Below are positions 6,783 through 14,903 of a stretch of 64,000 nucleotides of DNA, in pieces. Under the pieces are notes generated by a model, which was not told the DNA's origin, made no database searches, and worked only from the letters and a program-made list of their open reading frames with translations. Origin of the DNA: Paenibacillus sp. J2TS4 (GTDB taxonomy: Bacteria; Bacillota; Bacilli; Paenibacillales; NBRC-103111); assembly GCF_018403245.1 (NCBI RefSeq), contig NZ_BOSH01000014.1, positions 1 to 64,000 of the forward strand, given 5' to 3'. The position numbers and the translations under genes are program-made. The number at the start of each line of letters is the position of its first letter. The first letter of the stretch is position 1.

Positions 6783-8261
6783 ATGAAGCGGTATAACAAG
6801 CATCGGTTTTTATGGAGAATGATGGGATGGATGGTGTTCGGTTGTCTTTTTCTAACGTGCTCGGTTCAGGCTGCAGCGGATCATTCCGTCGTATATTCGG
6901 AAAAGAACATTAGCTATGGAGGAAAGGTATTTACAATCCAGTACATAGAAGTCGATATTAAGGACCCTGCTCTTAAAATCAAACCGGTTATTGCCCAAGG
7001 CGGGATTGGGCAGGTAGAGGATTTTCAAGCTATGATCGAACGCAACGGAGCAGTAGCTGCCGTTAATGGTACTTTTTTTAATGCCTATGAGAAAGACCCG
7101 GGAATTCGGTATCCTAATGGACTGCTGATCGCGGACGGACAAGTCATCCATTCCGGGAAAAACCAGTCGTTAGCAATCGACTTGAATAAAGAAGCCGTAA
7201 TCGAGCAGTGGGACATGACTCTAAGAGCTCATGTTGTTCAGGGCGGAATCCAGGAAGATAACCAAGATTATACTTTTACTGTGTGGGGAGTCAATAAATA
7301 TTTCGGAATCGAAGCCATCGATCAAGTCATCGTGTATACCTCTGATTTTGGCCATAAAAGTATAGCTTTCCCCAATGGCAGCAAGGTCGTAGTCAAGAAT
7401 GGAATCATAACAGAAATTACGGAGAAGGAAGTACAGATTCCCGAAGACGGATTCGTTATCTTCGTCGGACGGGCAGAAGGGAATATCCGTTATTTATTGC
7501 CGAACCTTCATGTAGGGGACAAGGTTAAGCTCCAATCGACAATTCTGAATGTGGATACGCAGAAGCGATCAAATGCTGCCGAATGGTTGTCAGCTATTGG
7601 CGTCGGTCCCAAGCTGCTGACTGCTGGTCAAGTGGATGTAGATGGAGAGCGCGACGGATTCACGGATCCTAAAATAACGAAATCAGCCGCAGCCAGAAGC
7701 TTTGTTGGAATAAACCAAGAGGGCAAGCTGGTTATGGGTACGACATCGGCGGCAACGATGCCCCAACTGGCTGGCGTTCTGTTGGAGCTCGGGGTAACCG
7801 ATGCGATGAATATGGATGGAGGAGCGAGCGCTGCTCTGTATGCCGATGGTAAGGTGGTCCGGCCCGCGGGAAGACTGCTCAGCAACGCATGGATCGTTCA
7901 GAAGCTGGACAAGCCAGAGGTCCAAATTTTTGTTAACGGACAATATGTTCATGAATATCAGGGCTTTATTGACGGGGAAACTACTATGGCTCCCTTCCGT
8001 GGGATTTTTGAAAGAATGGACGCCGAATTTGAGTGGGATAACGAAACCCGCACATTATCTGCCCGCAAGGACGAGATAGCTCTGAAGCTTTATCCAGATC
8101 AGTTAACCGCCTATGTCAATGAGGAGCCGATCATCTTAGACAGAGCTCCTGTCATTCTGGAGGGACATATATACATCCCTCTAAGGTTTGTAGTTCAAAC
8201 TTTGGGCGCGTCTGTAGAATGGGATCAGGAGCTTTATAGAGCTTCGATTACAGTTCCCTAA
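6783..8261 (+). CDS. Secreted phosphodiester glycosidase-family protein with stalk (copper amine oxidase N-terminal-like) domain
   Basis: The 492-residue exported protein has a signal peptide at about residues 1-32. The middle (about 60-375) matches the NAGPA/phosphodiester-glycosidase fold, with hallmark blocks AAVNGTFFN (about 92-100) and NMDGGASAAL (from residue 343). In family members this domain acts on GlcNAc-1-phosphodiester bonds. The last 110 residues (VQIFVNGQYV to YIPLRFVVQTLGASVEWDQE) match the copper amine oxidase N-terminal or stalk domain, common on Paenibacillus cell-surface proteins. A cell-wall location is likely; the substrate is unknown. The gene stands alone and converges on the ABC operon with only 7 bp between stops. 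Confidence 0.85.
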   Translation: MKRYNKHRFLWRMMGWMVFGCLFLTCSVQAAADHSVVYSEKNISYGGKVFTIQYIEVDIKDPALKIKPVIAQGGIGQVEDFQAMIERNGAVAAVNGTFFNAYEKDPGIRYPNGLLIADGQVIHSGKNQSLAIDLNKEAVIEQWDMTLRAHVVQGGIQEDNQDYTFTVWGVNKYFGIEAIDQVIVYTSDFGHKSIAFPNGSKVVVKNGIITEITEKEVQIPEDGFVIFVGRAEGNIRYLLPNLHVGDKVKLQSTILNVDTQKRSNAAEWLSAIGVGPKLLTAGQVDVDGERDGFTDPKITKSAAARSFVGINQEGKLVMGTTSAATMPQLAGVLLELGVTDAMNMDGGASAALYADGKVVRPAGRLLSNAWIVQKLDKPEVQIFVNGQYVHEYQGFIDGETTMAPFRGIFERMDAEFEWDNETRTLSARKDEIALKLYPDQLTAYVNEEPIILDRAPVILEGHIYIPLRFVVQTLGASVEWDQELYRASITVP

Positions 8262-8268
8262 CCTTTTC

Positions 8269-9126
8269 CTAATAGACCTCCCCTTTAGTTAAGCGCCGAA
8301 TATAATAGGCGTCCTCCAGATTGGGTGTGGTCTCCTCAAACGATTCCGCGGGAGGTCTCGGCCCAATAATCCGGATAAAGGCTTGCTGCCCATCCATACG
8401 AAGCGACAACAGCCGGTGTGGATTTAGCGTATGAAGCTGATTAGGGTCTATCTTACCGCTCCATACGCTCCAGGGCAGGTTCATTTTCCAACGGGCTGGA
8501 GAGCCGTGGAAGCAGACAAATCCCTCGTCCATCCAGAGAATGTCATCGGCGACGAATTCCCATTCATTTAATTCATGGGTAGAGACAAGAATCGCTTTTC
8601 GTTCGGAGCTTTTCGCCAGCTCGTTGATGATTTTTTTTCTCTCATAAATATCTAAGTAATTTAAGGCTTCATCCAATAGCAAAAATAAGGGGTCTCCCAG
8701 GAAGGCTTGGGCAATACCGAGCCGCTGATGCTGTCCCTGAGACAGCTCATTAATCTTCTTGTTGCGAAGCGGTTGGAAGCCGAATCGGTCCAGCAAGGAC
8801 TCGATCTCTTCCCGGGAGGAGATCCCTTTCAATTCCGCCATATATGACAACAATTTATAAGGCGTCATATCTTCATAAAGCTCCAGTCCGGTTGGCAGGA
8901 AACCGATGCAGCTGCGAATAAGCGGAAGCGCCTCGCGAGTCGTTTTGTTCAAATACCGAATTTCCCCCTCGTGGGGAGAAAGAGCGGTGGCCAATAGCTT
9001 CAGCAGAGTGGTTTTGCCCGCCCCATTCGGGCCTACCAGCAAAGTGATGCCGCGGGACAACCGCAGTTGGTCGATTCGCAGACGGAAGGAAGCATGACGA
9101 TATTCGATATGGTCCAACTGAATCAT
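8269..9126 (-). CDS. ABC transporter ATP-binding protein
   Basis: The 285-residue ATPase has Walker A GPNGAGKTT (about residues 32-40), signature LSQGQHQRLGIAQ, Walker B PLFLLLDEA and the switch His in LVSTHELNEW. A C-terminal extension of about 80 residues is not typical of the core fold. The frame opens at TTG 9153, but ATG 9126 is better: it overlaps the TGA of the upstream membrane-protein gene (ATGA), implying translational coupling. It is the last gene of a five-gene minus-strand unit. Its likely membrane partner is the product of 9123-9938. The substrate cannot be read from sequence. Confidence 0.88.
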   Translation of the reverse strand: MIQLDHIEYRHASFRLRIDQLRLSRGITLLVGPNGAGKTTLLKLLATALSPHEGEIRYLNKTTREALPLIRSCIGFLPTGLELYEDMTPYKLLSYMAELKGISSREEIESLLDRFGFQPLRNKKINELSQGQHQRLGIAQAFLGDPLFLLLDEALNYLDIYERKKIINELAKSSERKAILVSTHELNEWEFVADDILWMDEGFVCFHGSPARWKMNLPWSVWSGKIDPNQLHTLNPHRLLSLRMDGQQAFIRIIGPRPPAESFEETTPNLEDAYYIRRLTKGEVY

Positions 9127-9938
9127 GCCGTCTTGCTTCCCTGGGAAGACCAAGCTTTGAAGGAGTCCAGCCGATAGGTCAACAAGAAGCAGGCGATCCC
9201 CGCCATCAGGAACAGTCCATAGTAGCTCTTTAATTGATTGAGCGCCAGCAATTCCTTAGTAATCAGCCACTCCTGAAAGAGATGGAACAGAACGAACGCG
9301 GCCAAGGAGACAACAAAGCCGGTCATAATCCCTTTGCGATACGTCAGATAAGCCATTAAGCCACCGACGAAGAGAACGACCGATAACCAGGAAAGCATGA
9401 AGGTTAAAAAAGCAAACGATTGGACGGTCCATTGCAAATAGAGTGTTCCCAGCAGTCCGAGTACAATGTTAATAGCGACAACAATAAGCAATCGGCTAAG
9501 CATTAATAGAGCTGGGGGAAATGGGTTGATGTTCTCGATTGTCCTCATTTCCTTATTCCAGGAGCGATAAATGTAAGCCATACCGATAAGCAAGAACAGG
9601 GGGATGGCGGTTGAAAACAGATTTCTGGGCATGATGGGCTCATTGGAAACCATGCCGCTTGTCGACAAAGTAATCAATACAAACACAAATACACTGACCG
9701 CCCAAAACGATTTATGATAGGCATGGAGCTGGTTTTTGCATAATTTGTAAAAGGATGGCCTTGTTCGATGAATTGTCGGGAAGGAGTGCTCCTCCTTGAT
9801 TTCATTGAATTCCTCCTGCAGGTTTGCTATTAAACAGCGGGTATCCTCCGGTTTGGGGGAACTAACCATATATCTGGACAACGGTTCGGTCAACTCTTTT
9901 TCCAATGCTTCTATTTCTTTCATTTCCGTTTCACGCAT
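9123..9938 (-). CDS. Six-helix membrane protein, probable ABC permease partner
   Basis: The 271-residue protein has a cytoplasmic N-terminal region of about 100 residues (Glu/Lys-rich, starting MRETEMKEIEALEKELTE) followed by about six hydrophobic helices, for example SFWAVSVFVFVLITLS, LLIVVAINIVLGLLGTLYL and YYGLFLMAGIACFLLTY. ATG 9938 overlaps the sigma-factor stop by 8 nt and has GGAGGGG upstream. Its place between an ECF sigma gene and an ABC ATPase allows two readings: the permease of the downstream ATPase, or a membrane regulator of the sigma factor through its soluble N-terminus. No ZAS or other known anti-sigma motif is visible. Confidence 0.7.
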   Translation of the reverse strand: MRETEMKEIEALEKELTEPLSRYMVSSPKPEDTRCLIANLQEEFNEIKEEHSFPTIHRTRPSFYKLCKNQLHAYHKSFWAVSVFVFVLITLSTSGMVSNEPIMPRNLFSTAIPLFLLIGMAYIYRSWNKEMRTIENINPFPPALLMLSRLLIVVAINIVLGLLGTLYLQWTVQSFAFLTFMLSWLSVVLFVGGLMAYLTYRKGIMTGFVVSLAAFVLFHLFQEWLITKELLALNQLKSYYGLFLMAGIACFLLTYRLDSFKAWSSQGSKTA

Positions 9939-10512
9939 ACGTATTTTTCCCCTCCTTCTTTTGGGTAGGACTGACACTTTCGTCGGATAAGCTGGAACGC
10001 AGTTTTTTTAATCCCTGATATAAGTTGGTTTTGACAGTGGATAGCGGCAGATCCATGACCTCGGATATTTCATGCAGTTTTAAATCCTGATAAAATCTAA
10101 GAATAATGATTTCCTTCTGAGTATCGCCCAATTGGTTCAGCGATAGTAATATTTCTTTTCTCGTCTCCTGCCTCTCGAAGATCTCCACAATCGAAGGTCC
10201 CTCATCCCGTCTTTCCGGAGGATCGTTAACCTGTTGAATTTCGCTCTGATAGGTGAGGCTCTTCCAATAATCGCGGCATAGATTGAGAGCGACTCGATAG
10301 AGCCATGGGCGGATTTGCTCCGGCACCCGGCCTTTTTTTAGCTGGCGAATCAGTCGCAAGAACGTCTCCTGGACGAAATCCTCGGCTTTTTCCCGCTTGT
10401 ACAGGTGTCGTTCCAAGTATCCAAGCAGCGGTCCATGATAGCGATGGATAAGGGCTTCAAAAGCAGCCTGGTCGCCATCCGCCATTCTTTGGACCAATTG
10501 TTCATCGGTCAT
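9931..10512 (-). CDS. ECF-type RNA polymerase sigma factor
   Basis: The 193-residue protein has region 2 (ALIHRYHGPLLGYLERHLY, then KAEDFVQETFLRLIRQL) and region 4 (LGDTQKEIIILRFYQDLKLHEISEVMDLPLSTVKTNLYQG) separated by a linker, as in sigma-70 family group IV. It starts at ATG 10512 with GGAGGG upstream, 12 nt after the permease stop, and its end overlaps the next gene. Lying inside an ABC-transporter operon, it probably directs transcription of this operon or a response to the transported compound. No separate anti-sigma gene is evident. Confidence 0.92.
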   Translation of the reverse strand: MTDEQLVQRMADGDQAAFEALIHRYHGPLLGYLERHLYKREKAEDFVQETFLRLIRQLKKGRVPEQIRPWLYRVALNLCRDYWKSLTYQSEIQQVNDPPERRDEGPSIVEIFERQETRKEILLSLNQLGDTQKEIIILRFYQDLKLHEISEVMDLPLSTVKTNLYQGLKKLRSSLSDESVSPTQKKEGKNTYA

Positions 10513-10524
10513 CGATTTCCCTCC

Positions 10525-12690
10525 TTACTCTTTAAGCTCGACTACACGTTTCCAATTGTCCAGCCAATCCTCCTCAGTAATCATCGGAATTCCTGAACCT
10601 GATGGGGCAAGGTCAATCGTTAATCCTTGGCTGTAATAATGGTTCAGCAATTTTTTGACCCGCTCGATTTGTCCATCGGCGATAGCTTGGTCGATCATTT
10701 GGTATACATCCGTTCCTGAATTTAGCGATAGTAGAGGATAAACTCCCAATGTACTTCCCTTGGCTATTTGTTCATGCGTCAACTGCATTTCCTCCCGGAG
10801 ATAGAGGTAATAGAAAGCGTTGCGAATCAGGCCGACCATCGAGTAGGGCTTGTCTTCCTCGGACTCCATAGCAAAGCTCGTGTACAAATCACCGAATAAA
10901 AAAGCATGGACGGTCTTTCCAATTTGATAATTGTCCAAGTTGTGAGTTAAGGTTTCGGCTAACATAAGGCTGTTACCGGTTAATCTGGCGCTGCCTCCGT
11001 TATACCCTTGATTGATCAAAGAAAGGTACAGCACCTGCTCCAGATGGCGAGGCGGGTCTTCCAGCCAGGAACGGTAATAGTTCAAATGTTTGGACAGATA
11101 ATATAAAAAGCGTTCCGCCTCTAATTTATTGCTAGGCGTGGTGACGATTTTTAATGCTTCCCCGGGAAGGGTCACCTCTATGAAGCCTCCGGAAAGAGCG
11201 GTTATCCCGTCTGCTTGTTCTGCCTCGAACAGCTGCATTCCCAAGCCACTATGGACCGAGGGAAGGGTGGCGTGAAGCTTTTGCTCAAAACCTAGAAACT
11301 CCACATGGAAGGAGGCTTTGCCAGGAAGGCCTGCATCTGTATTCAAATATAGTTTGCCATCCATCCCTTTATAATATCGGTATGGATTGCCCGGCAGCGG
11401 ATACCACGCGGAATAAGCCGGAAGAAAAGCTTGCTGGCCATATAGAAAAACAGGGATGGATGGGCGGTTGGACAGCAGCAGCCATTCGTATAAAGGGCCG
11501 TTATAAGAGAGCTCCAATGTTTGAGCGGTCAGGCTGTAGTCCGGTTCTGCGGCTTCCAGGATCAGCTGGTCTCCGCTGCGCTTCCATTCGACAGGTTGTG
11601 AGTTCCAACGTGCCTCGGTTACCTCCATCTTCCGGTTCAACATTAAAGGAAGGGAACTTCCTGAGCTATTCTTAACAAAATTAGGGATCGTTAAAACAGC
11701 TTCGACGCTTATCTCGTTGTTAGGCCGTCGGGTTACCGATAGGCGGTAATCATTAATATGAAACTGCCATGGCTCCTCTCCTAGAAACTGCTCCTCGTAC
11801 GTTAGTGCATCTTTTTTAATCACAGCGTATTCATCATATCGGTTCACCCATAACTGTCCATAAGGAATAAAACAGAGAATCGAGACTATCATGGCAGCTG
11901 TGCTCATTCCAAGCCAAACCTTCTTGCGTCCGGTTGGCCGAAGCATAGTAAGATACGTAACGACAAGGATTAACAGCAGCAGGGTGAAGGCTAGAACAAA
12001 ACCTTTGGCCAGCCATAATTCGTTGTTTATTAATGTATGTCCCCATACTTCGCTTTCCAGAATGGAATCAGTAAGAAATTGACTCAAGTGGAAAGCGGTA
12101 AGAGGATAGAGGGCGTAACGATTAATGATGAACAGATCCAAAAAGAAGGTCCCGAACAACCAAACGCAGAACCCGATCAAATAGCTGATCCGATTGGATA
12201 TAAAAGCTCCCAAGAACATGGATAGGGCCAGCGTAATCGCATAAGACCATTCATACTGGAGAGCGAACAGCCACATATACTCCCAAATGACGATGGGAGG
12301 AAGCTCCCGGCTGAATCCGAAATAGACAAATACAATGGCCATGGCCAAAGTAAATAAACTTAAGTAGACGAAGCCAACCGTGAATTTGGCAGTAATGCGC
12401 GTCCAGGCCGAAATCGGCATGCTGTTCATCCAGGAATAACCGGGACGGTGATAATCGATGCGAATCAATAGAATGCCAAGCATTATGGCTACCCCGAGGG
12501 ACAAGACAAACTGTACCTTTTGAAATTGGTAAGCAAAAGTATACAGATTTTCCGACGCCGGAGGTGCGATAGCCGATAGATTGTAAGCAAACCATAATCC
12601 GTAGAGCAAGGGAAGTAAAAATAAAAGCGACAGAGGCAGGCTGGTTAGCTGCTTCGCCTCCAGCTTGATTTGGCGCAGCCATCGATTCAA
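10525..12690 (-). CDS. Large ABC transporter permease with extracytoplasmic domain
   Basis: The 721-residue protein has about seven hydrophobic helices in the first 300 residues (LPLSLLFLLPLLYGLWFAY, LSLGVAIMLGILLI, VWLFGTFFLDLFI, VLAFTLLLLILVVTYL and others). A soluble region of about 400 residues follows, without a motif that I can name with confidence. The arrangement resembles ABC-2-type permeases that carry a large extracytoplasmic domain. The TTG start overlaps the stop of the ATPase gene by 4 nt (TTGA), with GGTGAGG upstream, so the two are coupled and most likely form one transporter. Direction and substrate are unknown. Confidence 0.75.
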   Translation of the reverse strand: MNRWLRQIKLEAKQLTSLPLSLLFLLPLLYGLWFAYNLSAIAPPASENLYTFAYQFQKVQFVLSLGVAIMLGILLIRIDYHRPGYSWMNSMPISAWTRITAKFTVGFVYLSLFTLAMAIVFVYFGFSRELPPIVIWEYMWLFALQYEWSYAITLALSMFLGAFISNRISYLIGFCVWLFGTFFLDLFIINRYALYPLTAFHLSQFLTDSILESEVWGHTLINNELWLAKGFVLAFTLLLLILVVTYLTMLRPTGRKKVWLGMSTAAMIVSILCFIPYGQLWVNRYDEYAVIKKDALTYEEQFLGEEPWQFHINDYRLSVTRRPNNEISVEAVLTIPNFVKNSSGSSLPLMLNRKMEVTEARWNSQPVEWKRSGDQLILEAAEPDYSLTAQTLELSYNGPLYEWLLLSNRPSIPVFLYGQQAFLPAYSAWYPLPGNPYRYYKGMDGKLYLNTDAGLPGKASFHVEFLGFEQKLHATLPSVHSGLGMQLFEAEQADGITALSGGFIEVTLPGEALKIVTTPSNKLEAERFLYYLSKHLNYYRSWLEDPPRHLEQVLYLSLINQGYNGGSARLTGNSLMLAETLTHNLDNYQIGKTVHAFLFGDLYTSFAMESEEDKPYSMVGLIRNAFYYLYLREEMQLTHEQIAKGSTLGVYPLLSLNSGTDVYQMIDQAIADGQIERVKKLLNHYYSQGLTIDLAPSGSGIPMITEEDWLDNWKRVVELKE

Positions 12691-13574
12691 GAAGCCTCAC
12701 CGCCGATCACTGACAAATACCCATCCTCCAAGGAGGGAGGGATAGGCGCTGCCTGACGGAAAGGGGGTTCTTCATCGGTAATCCATTTGCACTCCATTCC
12801 TCCTGCTGTACGGCGGGAATGAACGAGTTGAATATTCTTCATTCTAAGCAGCTGCAAATATTCCTCCTCCGCGAGCTCTGCCTGCCAGACCTTATCTTGT
12901 GCACAGGCCTGAAGCTGCTGTTGGGTGCCTGAGAAAGCAAGCTCTCCTTGCTTCATAACGGCTAGTCGCTCGCAGCTGCTCTCAATATCGGCTACAAAAT
13001 GAGTGGAAAGAAGAACGGTTCGATTAATGCTGAACTCAGCTAATAAATTGCGAAACCGGATCCGTTCTTCTGGATCAAGACCTACCGTCGGCTCATCGAC
13101 AATTAATACTTCGGGGGAAGCAAGCAGCGCCTGCGCAATTCCTAAACGCTGCTTCATTCCTCCGGAGTATGTTTTAACCTTATGCTTCGCTTTATTTTGT
13201 AAATTAACGGTTTTCAATATTTCGACAATTTGTGATTTTCTCTGTTCTTTATCGCGAATACCTTTCATAACGGCTGCGTAATCCAGAAATTCATAGCCGG
13301 TTAGCTGAGGGTAGATCTCGAAAAATTGCGGCAAATAACCGATTATTTGCCGGACTTCCTCTGCATTGGATAAGGAGCGGCCGTTCATGGTGATAGTTCC
13401 GGTTGTAGGATGCAGCAGCGTGGCGAGAATGCGCATGAACGTTGTTTTACCGGCTCCATTAGGACCGAGCAGACCAAACATCCCTGTTGGAATAGTCAAG
13501 TCCAGTTTGCGGATAGCCCATTCGTCCTTCTTAAATTGTTTAGATAGATTATGGATTTCAATCAAAGCTCTCAT
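12687..13574 (-). CDS. ABC transporter ATP-binding protein
   Basis: The 295-residue ATPase has Walker A GPNGAGKTT (about 37-45), signature YSGGMKQRLGIAQ, Walker B VLIVDEPTVGLDP and the switch His in LLSTHFVADIE. The GLDPEER form and the C-terminal extension are typical of exporter-type ABC-2 ATPases. It is the first gene of the operon ATPase-permease-ECF sigma-membrane protein-ATPase. ATG 13574 touches AAAGG; TTG three codons further in would give better Shine-Dalgarno spacing and is an alternative start. Confidence 0.9.
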   Translation of the reverse strand: MRALIEIHNLSKQFKKDEWAIRKLDLTIPTGMFGLLGPNGAGKTTFMRILATLLHPTTGTITMNGRSLSNAEEVRQIIGYLPQFFEIYPQLTGYEFLDYAAVMKGIRDKEQRKSQIVEILKTVNLQNKAKHKVKTYSGGMKQRLGIAQALLASPEVLIVDEPTVGLDPEERIRFRNLLAEFSINRTVLLSTHFVADIESSCERLAVMKQGELAFSGTQQQLQACAQDKVWQAELAEEEYLQLLRMKNIQLVHSRRTAGGMECKWITDEEPPFRQAAPIPPSLEDGYLSVIGGEAS

Positions 13575-13622
13575 CCTTTAACCCGAACACTAGTGTAGAA
13601 TTATCTGCAATTCTATTCCTTC

Positions 13623-13646
13623 AACGATTACTTGAATTAAAAAGTT
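13623..13646 (-). promoter_or_regulatory. Candidate ECF-type promoter of the ABC/sigma operon
   Basis: On the minus strand CAAAC is followed after 17 nt by CGTT, the AAC...CGT layout typical of ECF sigma promoters, about 50 bp before the first gene. It would allow autoregulation by the sigma factor in the operon. Short motif, weak evidence. Confidence 0.25.
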
Positions 13647-13784
13647 TGAAATGGGCGAACCGCTATTCAAATGTCAATTCCCTCGAGCTGCCCATGGAAA
13701 TTCAAGCAACCTGTCGATAATAAATGCTAAACGGCAAAAGGACCAACCCCCCATTCGATTGGCCCCGTTACTATACATGCCTCA

Positions 13785-14588
13785 TTAGGAATAGATTTCG
13801 TCAAGGAACGATTTCAATCGATCCGCCAGTTCGTCCGGAGCCTCGTACATGCCCATATGACCGGCTCCTTCGAGAACAAATTTGGAAATTCCTTCTCCTT
13901 CTGCAGCAAAGGTTTTATCAGGAGTCACAACCTGATCCTCCGAGCCTGCTATGAGCAAGACGGGCACCTGAGTCTTCTTCAAAACCATCGTTCGATCTGT
14001 CCGTTCTTTCATTCCTTGCAGGGATCGGACCGCCCCGTCCGGCTTCATGGTTTGGCAGATTTCCTTCACCCTTTCAACTTCTTGTCTCTTGGTGGTTAAA
14101 TTCGATTGGGCAAACAGCTTAGGAATCAAATCGTCTGCGAAAGCGGCCATTCCATGATGCCGGATCGCTGTTATACTCTGATCTCTCTTCTGTTTTCCCT
14201 GCTCATCATCGGGCAGCGTGGTGGAATGAATCAAGGCGCATCCAGCGAGGATGTCCGGGTGCTTGCCGGCGAAGGCAGCGGCTACATACCCCCCCATGGA
14301 ATGTCCGAACAGAACCGCTCGACCAATCGACAGCTCCTCCAGCAGTTCTGCGATGTCTTCGGCCATCGTTTCCATAAGGTAGGGGCCTTCGGGGATAGAG
14401 GATTGTCCATGTCCCCGAAGATCGGGAATGATCAGCCGGTAGCTGTTTGCCAATGCCGGAACGACAAGCTTCCAGTATTGGGAGCTGCCGCAAAAACCGT
14501 GCAGCAGGGCGACGGCAGGTCCGTGCCCTACATCCTCGTAGGCCAGCTCGACTTCCTGCCCTTGTGTGCGCAACTTAGCTTTACGCAT
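13785..14588 (-). CDS. Alpha/beta hydrolase
   Basis: The 267-residue alpha/beta-hydrolase fold protein has the oxyanion-loop motif LLHGFCGSS, nucleophile elbow GHSMGG (Ser nucleophile), acid residue in IAGSEDQVV and catalytic His in EGAGHMGMYE. The order Ser-Asp-His and the GHSMGG elbow fit esterases, haloperoxidase-like and related hydrolases; the substrate is not predictable. The frame continues upstream to ATG 14648, but that codon lies almost on a TATACT -10 element. ATG 14588, with GGGA upstream and MRKAKLRTQGQEVELAYED as its N-terminus, is preferred. It stands alone between the ABC operon and a divergent gene. Confidence 0.85.
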   Translation of the reverse strand: MRKAKLRTQGQEVELAYEDVGHGPAVALLHGFCGSSQYWKLVVPALANSYRLIIPDLRGHGQSSIPEGPYLMETMAEDIAELLEELSIGRAVLFGHSMGGYVAAAFAGKHPDILAGCALIHSTTLPDDEQGKQKRDQSITAIRHHGMAAFADDLIPKLFAQSNLTTKRQEVERVKEICQTMKPDGAVRSLQGMKERTDRTMVLKKTQVPVLLIAGSEDQVVTPDKTFAAEGEGISKFVLEGAGHMGMYEAPDELADRLKSFLDEIYS

Positions 14589-14903
14589 GTGGATCCCAGC
14601 CTTTCCGATTAAAATGGTTATTGCGGAATTTTGAACAAAACGATCCATCTTTATTTCGTATAGTATAGCATGTTAGCAGGTGTTACATGCAGGTTTAGCG
14701 GAGTGGAATAAAATTACTCCTAGTGTCTAGTTTTGGCAATATAGCAACTTTTCCCAAGCTTATCCGTATCATTATATAGGAATTATTACAGCAACTAATG
14801 GGTTATGAAACGATTAGCTAACATTTACAGATCAAATAAATTTATTAAATAAATGCGAGTGGACATGTGATGCACTGCAGAGAGAGAAGGAGAAAGAGGA
14901 CGA

